Assembly: GCA_002683395.1 (NCBI GenBank)
Contig: NYTG01000004.1
Span: forward strand, 41,729-67,473
DNA length: 25,745 bases
Reading direction: 5' to 3'
DNA from: Halieaceae bacterium
Lineage (GTDB): Bacteria; Pseudomonadota; Gammaproteobacteria; Pseudomonadales; Halieaceae
Positions 8,456-15,915 of this stretch are shown piece after piece. Under the pieces are notes generated by a model. It worked only from the letters and a program-made list of their open reading frames with translations, was not told where the DNA came from and made no database searches. Every line of letters begins with the position of its first letter. The stretch's first letter is position 1. The position numbers and the translations under genes are program-made.

Positions 8456-9226
8456 GTGATCCACGAGCTCGCCATTATCGACCCGACCGCGCGTCTCCAT
8501 GAGTCAGTGGAGGTGGGTCCCTGGACGATCATCGGGCCGGACGTCGAAATTGGTGAAGGTACGAAAGTCGAATCCAGTGTGGTGATTAAGGGGCCGACCC
8601 GTATCGGCGCTCGCAACCATATTTATCAGTTCTCCACGATCGGCGAGGCGACTCCGGATCTGAAATATCGCGATGAGCCGACGGAGCTCCATATCGGCGA
8701 CGACAACGTCATTCGGGAGAACGTGACGATTCACCGAGGAACGGTTCAGGACCGATCGCTTACCGAGGTGGGCCACCGTAATCTGATCATGGCATACGTT
8801 CATATTGGGCATGACAGTGTCGTTGGTAACGACACCATTTTGGTCAACAACACCGCGCTCGCAGGTCATGTAGAGGTAGGCGATTGGGCCATCCTCTCTG
8901 GATACACTCTCGTGCACCAGTTTTGTAAAATTGGCACCCACAGTTTTAGCGGAATGGGCACGTCTATTGGCAAGGATGTCCCAGCGTTTGTGACGGTGGC
9001 GGGCAGTCCTGCCGAGGCCAAAACGATTAATGCGGAGGGATTGCGGCGGCGCGGATTCGACACTGCAGAAATCTCCGAGCTACGGCGCGCCTTCAAGATT
9101 CTTTATCGGCAAGGGTTGACGGTTGATGCTGCCCTGGAGCGACTCCAGAGTATGGTGGAAGAAACGCCCAGCGTTCAGACGTTGATCGACTCACTCAAGC
9201 AATCTCAGCGGGGCATCGTTCGTTAG
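8456..9226 (+). CDS. lpxA: UDP-N-acetylglucosamine O-acyltransferase
   Basis: A 256-residue acyltransferase that begins lipid A synthesis by moving a 3-hydroxyacyl chain from ACP to the 3-OH of UDP-GlcNAc. Hexapeptide-repeat beta-helix to about residue 190, then a C-terminal helical domain starting near EGLRRRGF. Catalytic H119 lies in YVHIGHD (E. coli H125). The chain-length ruler region reads HSFSGMGTSIGKDVP, with M167 where P. aeruginosa has M169 and E. coli has G173. That predicts use of a short, C10-like 3-hydroxyacyl donor (inference). The start is GTG 8456, three bases after the fabZ stop. Its TAG stop shares a base with the lpxB GTG. Confidence 0.96.
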   Translation: MIHELAIIDPTARLHESVEVGPWTIIGPDVEIGEGTKVESSVVIKGPTRIGARNHIYQFSTIGEATPDLKYRDEPTELHIGDDNVIRENVTIHRGTVQDRSLTEVGHRNLIMAYVHIGHDSVVGNDTILVNNTALAGHVEVGDWAILSGYTLVHQFCKIGTHSFSGMGTSIGKDVPAFVTVAGSPAEAKTINAEGLRRRGFDTAEISELRRAFKILYRQGLTVDAALERLQSMVEETPSVQTLIDSLKQSQRGIVR

Positions 9227-10362
9227 TGGCAGCGGAGAGGCTGCGTCTGGGAATATGTGCGGGTGAAGCCTCCGGCGACATTCTGGGGGGTTCTGTACTA
9301 AGGGCATGGCGCGACCGTGGCGCCGCACTCGATATCACCGGCATTGGCGGGGATCAGATGCAGGCGTTCGGCCTTGAGTCAATCTGCCCTATAGAGCGCT
9401 TATCGGTGATGGGTTTTGTCGAGCCCCTCAAGCGGCTGCCTGAGCTGCTGGGGATCAGGCGGCAGTTAATCACGCAGCAGCTTTCCGCCCCACCGCAGTT
9501 GTTCGTCGGAATCGACAGTCCGGACTTTAACTTACCGGTAGAGCGTCGATTGCGCGCTCAGCGTATTCCTACCGCCCATCTCGTGAGTCCTTCTGTCTGG
9601 GCGTGGCGGCAGGGCCGTATCCGCGGCATCGGCAAATCGGTCGACAGGATGCTGTGTCTGCTGCCCTTCGAGGTCGATCTATATCAGCGAGCAGGCATTG
9701 ATGCGGTTTGCGTCGGTCATCCGCTGGTTGATGATCTCCAACAGCTCCCCGCGGCAGACAGTCTCCGGCGCGAGCTGGGTTTATCGGGTGAACAGACGTT
9801 GCTTGCGGTGCTCCCGGGTAGTCGGGAGGCAGAGATACGCCACCTCATGCCGGTATTCGTGGCGGCGATGTCACAACTCCAAGATCGTCATTCGGACCTG
9901 CACTTTGTGATCCCAGCGGCCAACCCTGGTCGTTATCGGCAGATCCAGTCGTACCTCGAGCGCGCCGATCTGCCTGTTAGCCTGATTCAAGGTCGGGGAC
10001 GAGAGGTGATGCATCTCAGTGACGCCATTCTTATCGCCTCGGGCACTGCCACCCTGGAGGCCATGCTGTTGCGCAAACCGATGGTCATCGGCTACCGCAT
10101 GGCGGCAATGTCTTGGGCGATCCTGTCGCGGATGGTGAAGTCTCCTTATGTGGGTCTGCCCAATATCCTTGCGGGTCATGAAGTCGCCCCGGAACTTTTA
10201 CAGGATGAGGCGACGCCTTCGCGTCTTGCCGATGCCGTATCTCAGATGCTGGAAGGCGGTGGTGACGCCCAGGTCGCTCGATTTAATGAATTGGCCGGTC
10301 TGATTGGCGGTAATTTCGCTAACCGATGCATCGACGCCCTCATGCCTTTAATTAACCGCTAA
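9226..10362 (+). CDS. lpxB: Lipid-A-disaccharide synthase
   Basis: A 378-residue GT19 glycosyltransferase that joins UDP-2,3-diacylglucosamine and lipid X to make the lipid A disaccharide at the inner membrane. Family motifs visible: CAGEASGDILGG at the N-terminus, GIDSPDFN near residue 95, SPSVWAWRQGRI and LLPFEVDLY in the middle, LPGSREAEI near 190 and the nucleotide-binding SGTATLEAML segment in the C-terminal half. GTG 9226 overlaps the lpxA TAG by one base (TAGTG), and its own TAA overlaps the rnhB ATG (TAATG). I see nothing unusual in the protein. Confidence 0.96.
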   Translation: MAAERLRLGICAGEASGDILGGSVLRAWRDRGAALDITGIGGDQMQAFGLESICPIERLSVMGFVEPLKRLPELLGIRRQLITQQLSAPPQLFVGIDSPDFNLPVERRLRAQRIPTAHLVSPSVWAWRQGRIRGIGKSVDRMLCLLPFEVDLYQRAGIDAVCVGHPLVDDLQQLPAADSLRRELGLSGEQTLLAVLPGSREAEIRHLMPVFVAAMSQLQDRHSDLHFVIPAANPGRYRQIQSYLERADLPVSLIQGRGREVMHLSDAILIASGTATLEAMLLRKPMVIGYRMAAMSWAILSRMVKSPYVGLPNILAGHEVAPELLQDEATPSRLADAVSQMLEGGGDAQVARFNELAGLIGGNFANRCIDALMPLINR

Positions 10363-10970
10363 TGAAGTCGGGAGACTTATTTCAGGATGCTGCGGATCAT
10401 CTCATTGCGGGGGTCGACGAAGTCGGCAGGGGGCCTCTGGCAGGCGATGTGGTGGCTGCCGCGGTCATACTGAAGGACCCGCCGCCTGAGGGGGTGACAG
10501 ACTCCAAAGCCTTATCGGCAGGTCGTCGCGAAACACTGGCCGAAACGATTCGCTCGGAGGCGCTCTGCTGGGCGTTGGGTCGGGCGACTGTGGCAGAAAT
10601 CGATGAAATGAATATTCTGCAGGCATCACTTCTGGCGATGCGCCGGGCCGTAGAGGGTCTTACATTCCGACCCTCCTTGGTTTTGGTCGACGGTAATCGA
10701 CTGCCACGGTGGTCCTTTGAAGCACGTGCCATTGTGAAAGGCGATCAGACCGAACCGGCGATCGGCGCGGCATCCATTCTCGCCAAGGTCCAGCGCGATG
10801 GGGAGATGCTGGCCCTGCATGAGTATTACCCCGGGTATGGATTTGATCGCCATAAGGGATATCCCACCAAGGCGCATATAACAGCACTTGAGACCCTTGG
10901 CGTCTCACCCGTGCATCGACGGAGCTTTGGTCCCGTGAAACGCTTGCTGGCAGACCCCGAGGTGGGATAG
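10362..10970 (+). CDS. rnhB: Ribonuclease HII
   Basis: A 202-residue endonuclease that cuts the RNA strand of RNA/DNA hybrids and single ribonucleotides in DNA. The N-terminal active-site motif AGVDEVGRGPLAG gives D19 and E20; D110 lies in LVDGN, and further conserved Asp residues are D128 (KGDQTEPAIGAAS) and D146 (AKVQRD). Length matches the E. coli enzyme (198). The ATG overlaps the lpxB TAA by one base. The position between lpxB and dnaE is the standard gammaproteobacterial order. Confidence 0.96.
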   Translation: MKSGDLFQDAADHLIAGVDEVGRGPLAGDVVAAAVILKDPPPEGVTDSKALSAGRRETLAETIRSEALCWALGRATVAEIDEMNILQASLLAMRRAVEGLTFRPSLVLVDGNRLPRWSFEARAIVKGDQTEPAIGAASILAKVQRDGEMLALHEYYPGYGFDRHKGYPTKAHITALETLGVSPVHRRSFGPVKRLLADPEVG

Positions 10971-10979
10971 CGTTCTGAC

Positions 10980-13900
10980 ATGACCTCGTTTGTTCATCTC
11001 CGACTGCACACTGAATACTCATTAATTGATGGGTTGCTTCGTATTCGACCCTTCTTGAATCGCGTGGCAGAGCTCGGCATGCCGGCTGTGGCGATTACCG
11101 ATCACCACAATTTTTTCGGCCTCGTGAAGGCGTACAAGGCGGCGGCAGATCTCGGTATCAAGCTGATCGTGGGTGCGGATCTTCATGTTCTGGACCCTCT
11201 GGATGAAGATCGACATCACGAACTGTGCCTGCTGGCCCAGAACGAAACGGGCTATCGAAACCTAATGCTGTTGCTGTCGCGCTCATACCAGCAGGGTCAA
11301 TATCTTGGCCGACCCAGAGTGCAACAAGCATGGATCAGCGAGTATGCAGAGGGTGTGATTGCCCTGTCTGGCGGGCGTCAGGGAGATATTGGACAGGCGC
11401 TTTTAAACGGTCGCGAAGCCGATGCGCAAACCGCTTTGAAAAAATGGCAGGCGTGTTTCCCGAATCGCTTTTACCTTGAACTGCAGCGCACCGGTCGGGC
11501 GGGTGAAGAGGATTATTTACATGCAGCGGTGGCGTTAGCCGGCGAGCATGCATGTCCCGTGGTCGCGACCAATGATGTCAGGTTCCTTGCTCCGGAAGAG
11601 TTCGAGGCGCATGAGGCGCGGGTGTGCATCGGCGATGGTAGAACCCTCGACGATCCTCGTCGGTTGCGGGCCTATTCAGACCAGCAGTATCTCCGCTCAA
11701 CCAAAGAGATGGCCGAATTATTTTCAGACATTCCGGAAGCCCTAGAGAATTCAGTGGAAATCGCGCGTCGGTGCTCGGTCTCACTGACCTTGGGGCAGCC
11801 TTTTCTTCCCAACTATCCGGTGCCCGCCGCCGAGACGATTGAGGCGTATCTGAGTCGCCTCTCGTTTGAGGGGCTCCAAAAGCGTTTCCCACGGTGGGGA
11901 GAGGAGCAGCTCGGACCTTACCGGGAGCGGCTCGAGTTCGAGCTCAATACCATTAATCAGATGGGCTTCCCGGGTTATTTTCTCGTCGTTATGGACTTCA
12001 TCCGATGGGCCAAGGAGCAGGATATTCCGGTGGGCCCCGGACGGGGTTCGGGTGCAGGGTCGTTGGTGGCGTATGCGCTGGGCATTACGGACCTTGATCC
12101 TATCGAATATGACCTGCTGTTCGAGCGATTTCTGAATCCCGAGCGCGTCTCGATGCCCGATTTTGACGTCGACTTTTGTATGGAGCGCCGCGATGAGGTG
12201 ATCGAGTACGTGGCACAGACATACGGTCGTCACGCGGTGTCCCAGATCATCACATTTGGCACGATGGCGGCCAAAGCGGTGGTGCGCGATGTGGCTCGAG
12301 TTCAGGGTAAGCCCTACGGGCTGGCCGATCGCATGTCCAAGCTCATCCCGTTCGAAGTCGGCATGACGCTGTCGAAAGCGCTGGAGCAAGAAGAGCAACT
12401 GGTGCAGTTGCTCGAGGAGGACGGTTCGGCGCAGGAAATTTGGGATATGGCGGTTCAGTTGGAGGGCGTGACACGCAATGCGGGCAAGCATGCTGGTGGC
12501 GTGGTCATTGCGCCGAGTGAACTGACTGACTTTTCGCCTATTTACTGTGATGAAGATGGTGGCGGCGTGGTCACCCAGTACGACAAGAATGATGTTGAAG
12601 AGGCCGGGCTGGTCAAGTTCGACTTTCTGGGGCTGAGGACGCTGACAATTATTCAGTGGGCCATTCAAATGATCGATGCGCGCGCTGAATCACCATTGGA
12701 TATCGATCATATCCCCCTCGACGATCCTGAGGTGTTCCGGTTGCTGCAAGGTGGCGACACGACGGCCGTCTTCCAGCTCGAAAGTCGTGGCATGAAAGAG
12801 CTGATAAAGAATTTGCGGCCAGACTGTTTTGAAGACATCGTGGCGCTGGTGGCTTTGTTTCGACCGGGTCCGCTTCAGTCAGGGATGGTCGAGAATTTCA
12901 TTAACCGTAAGCACGGCCGTGAACAGATGGCCTATCCCGATGCCCAGTATCAGCATGAGTTGCTAAAGCCGATCCTTGAGCCCACATACGGAATCATTCT
13001 GTATCAGGAGCAGGTGATGCAGATTGCGCAGGTATTGGCGGGGTATACGCTGGGTGGTGCGGATCTGTTGCGTCGTGCCATGGGTAAAAAGAAACCTGAA
13101 GAGATGGCGAAGCAGCGTAGCGTTTTCGAAGCGGGTGCGGCGGAGCAAGGTATCGACCCGACGCTGGCGATAAAGATTTTTGATCTGGTAGAAAAATTTG
13201 CGGGTTATGGCTTTAACAAATCACACTCGGCTGCCTACGCATTGGTGTCCTACCAAACGGCGTGGCTAAAAACCCATCATGCTGGAGAATTCATGGCCGC
13301 TGTCATGAGTTCTGAAATCGATAATACGGATAAGCTGCTGACGCTTCGCGATGAGGCGAGACGAATGGGTCTTACAGTTCAGCCACCCTCTATCCAGGCC
13401 GGGCAGTACGCCTTTTCAGTCGACGATGAAGGCCAGATACGTTACGGGCTGGGTGCGATCAAAGGCTTGGGAGAGGGCCCTATCAGTAATTTGCTCAGCG
13501 CCAGAGAGGACGAGCCGTTCACCAGTCTGTTCGATCTTTGCGCGCGCACGGACCCCCGTAAAGTGAATCGCCGCGCCCTCGAGGCGTTGATCAAGAGTGG
13601 CGCACTGGATGAGCTCGGGGTAGAGCGCTGGGTGTTGCTTGCTGCGCTGGATGACGCGATTAAAGGCGCCGAACAGGTTGCCAGCAACACTGCGGCGGGC
13701 ATCGATGACTTGTTCGGCGAGGTCATCGCAGCAAGCGATGCCTCGGATGATCTTTATCAGGAGCATCGGGGCGCGCGGCCCTGGTCTCTGACAGAGCTCT
13801 TGAATGCAGAAAAAGAGAGCCTGGGTAGCTTCCTGAGCGGTCACCCTATGGAAGCTTATGAGGCAGAGGTCAGAAAGTTTGCGCCGCGGCGGATCCGCGA

Positions 13901-14423
13901 GTTACAGGCCACGAATCAGGCGGTGGTCGCGGGTTTGATTCTGGACATACGCACCATAAAAACCCAGCGTGGTCCTATGGCCGTGCTGACGCTCGACGAC
14001 GGTTCGGGCCAGATAGAGGCTACCGTGTATAACGATGTGTTCACCGAACACAGAGACCTGCTGCAGAAAGATCGTATTGTGCTCCTCGATGGCAGGCTGC
14101 AGGTGGATGATTTTAATGGTGGGCTCGCTATGAGGACCAAGACCGTCCGCTCTTTGGAGCAGGCCAGAAAGGCCAGGGTCTCCCAGTTGCGTGTTCGGGT
14201 CGCCAGCCACCGGGTGGATGAGCGGTTCAATACCTTGCTTGCCAATACACTGCGAACAGCGGTCGGTGGACAGTGCCCGGTGGTGATGGAGTACGTCCAG
14301 CCCAAGGGTTCCGTGGCAGTCCGACTCGGTGGCGCTTGGCAGGTGCACCCCAGCGATGCCTTGCTGGATGAGCTGCGTATCGCCGTCGGCAACGATGCCG
14401 TGGACTGGGTTTATGAATCCTAG
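10980..14423 (+). CDS. dnaE: DNA polymerase III alpha subunit
   Basis: A 1147-residue replicative polymerase, close to E. coli DnaE (1160) and colinear with it. In order: an N-terminal PHP domain (about 5-210, LRLHTEYSLIDG and ITDHHNFFG); the polymerase core with GPGRGSGAGS at 353-361 and the catalytic acidic motif PDFDVDF at 393-399; QIITFGTMAAKAVVRDVARV; the fingers and beta-binding region; then an OB fold near 980-1045 and the C-terminal tau-binding region. Where E. coli has the internal clamp-binding motif QADMF, this protein has IDDLF at about 908-912. It starts 9 bases after rnhB, and its last 11 bases overlap the next gene. Confidence 0.97.
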   Translation: MTSFVHLRLHTEYSLIDGLLRIRPFLNRVAELGMPAVAITDHHNFFGLVKAYKAAADLGIKLIVGADLHVLDPLDEDRHHELCLLAQNETGYRNLMLLLSRSYQQGQYLGRPRVQQAWISEYAEGVIALSGGRQGDIGQALLNGREADAQTALKKWQACFPNRFYLELQRTGRAGEEDYLHAAVALAGEHACPVVATNDVRFLAPEEFEAHEARVCIGDGRTLDDPRRLRAYSDQQYLRSTKEMAELFSDIPEALENSVEIARRCSVSLTLGQPFLPNYPVPAAETIEAYLSRLSFEGLQKRFPRWGEEQLGPYRERLEFELNTINQMGFPGYFLVVMDFIRWAKEQDIPVGPGRGSGAGSLVAYALGITDLDPIEYDLLFERFLNPERVSMPDFDVDFCMERRDEVIEYVAQTYGRHAVSQIITFGTMAAKAVVRDVARVQGKPYGLADRMSKLIPFEVGMTLSKALEQEEQLVQLLEEDGSAQEIWDMAVQLEGVTRNAGKHAGGVVIAPSELTDFSPIYCDEDGGGVVTQYDKNDVEEAGLVKFDFLGLRTLTIIQWAIQMIDARAESPLDIDHIPLDDPEVFRLLQGGDTTAVFQLESRGMKELIKNLRPDCFEDIVALVALFRPGPLQSGMVENFINRKHGREQMAYPDAQYQHELLKPILEPTYGIILYQEQVMQIAQVLAGYTLGGADLLRRAMGKKKPEEMAKQRSVFEAGAAEQGIDPTLAIKIFDLVEKFAGYGFNKSHSAAYALVSYQTAWLKTHHAGEFMAAVMSSEIDNTDKLLTLRDEARRMGLTVQPPSIQAGQYAFSVDDEGQIRYGLGAIKGLGEGPISNLLSAREDEPFTSLFDLCARTDPRKVNRRALEALIKSGALDELGVERWVLLAALDDAIKGAEQVASNTAAGIDDLFGEVIAASDASDDLYQEHRGARPWSLTELLNAEKESLGSFLSGHPMEAYEAEVRKFAPRRIRELQATNQAVVAGLILDIRTIKTQRGPMAVLTLDDGSGQIEATVYNDVFTEHRDLLQKDRIVLLDGRLQVDDFNGGLAMRTKTVRSLEQARKARVSQLRVRVASHRVDERFNTLLANTLRTAVGGQCPVVMEYVQPKGSVAVRLGGAWQVHPSDALLDELRIAVGNDAVDWVYES

Positions 14424-14883
14424 TGCGGTATTCGCAATATTGGCTTTGCTAACCGCCTGTGGCCAGACATCCCCTCCCTGCTCAGACAAGGGCCCTGTGA
14501 CATCAGCGCCGAGCGCGGGATGCCTAGTTTGGGGCCCGCGTGGCGCATTATTGGTCCGGGGTTGGTCCAGCGGATGGGCGTTACCCGGGGGGAGCGTTGC
14601 CGACACCGAATCTGCCCGCTGCGGCGCGGAACGGGAGATCTTTGAGGAGACAGGGATGACTGCTACGGCAGGTGATTTGGTTAAGGTCTTTGACAACGGC
14701 TTTCATCTCTACTGGTGTGACGTGTCCGCGTCAGCTCAACCAAAAATCCATCGGCCTTTGGAGGTCAGGGAGGTCGCCTGGTGGCAGCCCGAAGCCGTGT
14801 CAGCGCAAGCATGGCGATATCCGGATCAGGGTGCGATGATTCGTGACCTTGTCACAGCGCGCAGACTGCCTGCGACCCACTAG
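14413..14883 (+). CDS. Nudix hydrolase with a possible lipoprotein signal peptide
   Basis: A 156-residue Nudix protein. The Nudix box is complete: GGSVADTE followed by REIFEETGM fits Gx5Ex7REUxEExGU, so it should hydrolyse a nucleoside diphosphate linked to another group; the substrate is unknown. From ATG 14413 the N-terminus reads MNPSAVFAILALLTACGQTS, a hydrophobic stretch ending in a lipobox (LTAC, Cys16), which suggests export and lipid attachment. The n-region has no Lys or Arg, so the signal is weak, and a later start giving a cytosolic protein is possible. It overlaps the dnaE end by 11 bases. It occupies the place where many gammaproteobacteria have accA. Confidence 0.8.
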   Translation: MNPSAVFAILALLTACGQTSPPCSDKGPVTSAPSAGCLVWGPRGALLVRGWSSGWALPGGSVADTESARCGAEREIFEETGMTATAGDLVKVFDNGFHLYWCDVSASAQPKIHRPLEVREVAWWQPEAVSAQAWRYPDQGAMIRDLVTARRLPATH

Positions 14884-14930
14884 CTTTCCAGCCTTTGCCG
14901 AACTCTCACTCCACGTTAACGAGCCTAACT

Positions 14931-15227
14931 ATGAGCCAAGAACAGATTGAAGCCGCGGTCTTTCGCCGCCTGTTGTCCCATCTAGATGGCCGCAAGGACG
15001 TCCAAAACATCGATTTGATGACGCTGGCCGGCTTTTGCCGGAACTGCCTGTCCAAATGGTATGCCGAGGAAGCCGCCCAGCAGGGGTTGAACCTCGACAA
15101 GGAGGCGGCGCGTGAAATTGTCTACGGTATGCCGTATGCCGAATGGAAAGCGCACTATCAAACCGAGGCCACGCCCGAGCAAACGGCTGCTTTTACGGCA
15201 CAACAGAATCCGTCAGGCGGGGAGTGA
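14931..15227 (+). CDS. DUF1244 family protein
   Basis: A 98-residue protein of the DUF1244 (SMc04047-like) family, whose function is unknown. It has a mostly helical composition with the family motif GFCRNCLSKWYAEEA, containing a Cys-x-x-Cys pair, and the conserved YGMPYAEWKAHYQ near the C-terminus. No signal peptide or membrane segment is seen. I chose ATG 14931 over an in-frame TTG at 14895, because family members begin close to QEQIEAAVFRRL. It lies 47 bases after the Nudix gene on the same strand. Its last 15 bases overlap the 3' end of the converging amidohydrolase gene. Confidence 0.85.
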   Translation: MSQEQIEAAVFRRLLSHLDGRKDVQNIDLMTLAGFCRNCLSKWYAEEAAQQGLNLDKEAAREIVYGMPYAEWKAHYQTEATPEQTAAFTAQQNPSGGE

Positions 15228-15815
15228 GAGCAGCACATCCTCGAGTGACACGACGTCAGCGTACTTCGCGTTGAGGTCATAGAGATTGGCCTCGTGGGCC
15301 TGGCTATCGCGGTCGCCACAGGCTTCTCGTGGAACCAATACCCGATAATTATTTTGTAAACCGTCTACCGCGGTTGCGCGCACACACCCGCTGGTCGTCA
15401 GTCCTGTTACGACAACCGAGTCTACGTCTCGCGCTTGAAGCCAATCATCCAGGGTCGTGCCGTGGAAGCTGCTCGCGTGTCGCTTCTCAAGTTGAAGGTC
15501 AGTCGCTGCGACGGGGAGGCGTGGATCGAACTGGACCCACTCGGACTCGGGAGTGAGGAGATTCAGGGCCGGGATGCGGGCACGGAAGACCGAGGCCTGC
15601 TCCTCATGGTGATAGATAACGGTGGTGAGCACGACAGGGCAGTTTGCCCTGTGAAAAGCATTCATGAGCTGGATATTGGCCGCCACCACTGTATCCGCCT
15701 CTGAGCCCAGCGGGCAGGCGGGATCAGTGAAACCCACCACCACATCGACCACAATCAGAGCAGGCCTCTCGCCCATTCCACCATCGGTTCTTTCGAGCGC
15801 TTTTCGTTGCGACAT
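15213..15815 (-). CDS. Isochorismatase-fold cysteine hydrolase, N-carbamoylsarcosine amidohydrolase type
   Basis: A 200-residue cytosolic cysteine hydrolase. The catalytic triad can be read: D24 (LIVVDVVVGFTD), K111 (EKRHASSF) and C144 (TTSGCVRATAVD). The K-to-C distance of 33 equals that in Arthrobacter N-carbamoylsarcosine amidohydrolase. The FTDPACPLGSE and AKYADVVSLEDVL segments also fit that subgroup better than true isochorismatases. The real substrate is uncertain: N-carbamoylsarcosine or another carbamoyl or amide compound. ATG 15815 has an AGGA eight bases upstream on the minus strand; the open frame continues further up to 15908 without support. It is transcribed divergently from the aceE-like gene, with 100 bases between. 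Confidence 0.85.
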   Translation of the reverse strand: MSQRKALERTDGGMGERPALIVVDVVVGFTDPACPLGSEADTVVAANIQLMNAFHRANCPVVLTTVIYHHEEQASVFRARIPALNLLTPESEWVQFDPRLPVAATDLQLEKRHASSFHGTTLDDWLQARDVDSVVVTGLTTSGCVRATAVDGLQNNYRVLVPREACGDRDSQAHEANLYDLNAKYADVVSLEDVLLSLPA

Positions 15816-15915
15816 GACAGGCTTCCTGCGGGTTAGGTTACTATCCGCATCATGAGTGATCTCATCCCGCAGTGCCAGACACCCTGCCTGCTTTGCGTCA
15901 GGGTGCAATATCGTT
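15816..15915. promoter_or_regulatory. Divergent intergenic region with two inverted repeats; one covers the aceE-like ribosome site
   Basis: The 100 bases between the divergent hydrolase and aceE-like genes hold a perfect 7-base inverted repeat, CACCCTG (15880-15886) and CAGGGTG (15899-15905), separated by 12 bases. The right arm contains AGGGTG, the only ribosome-site-like sequence before ATG 15916. A hairpin or a bound protein here could limit translation or transcription. A second small repeat, ATGAG-tgat-CTCAT, is at 15852-15865. A possible -10 (TACTAT, 15839-15844) exists, with a poorly spaced ATGACA 19 bases upstream. All of this is weak, sequence-only evidence. Confidence 0.3.

Noticed and set aside
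11781..12668. 295-codon open frame on the minus strand inside dnaE
   Set aside because: It is antisense to the most conserved part of dnaE, has no ribosome site or family motif, and its His/Arg/Gln-rich composition is typical of a shadow frame.
13902..14696. 264-codon minus-strand open frame across the dnaE end and the Nudix gene
   Set aside because: It spans the boundary of two real genes with clear motifs on the other strand, and has no recognisable domain.
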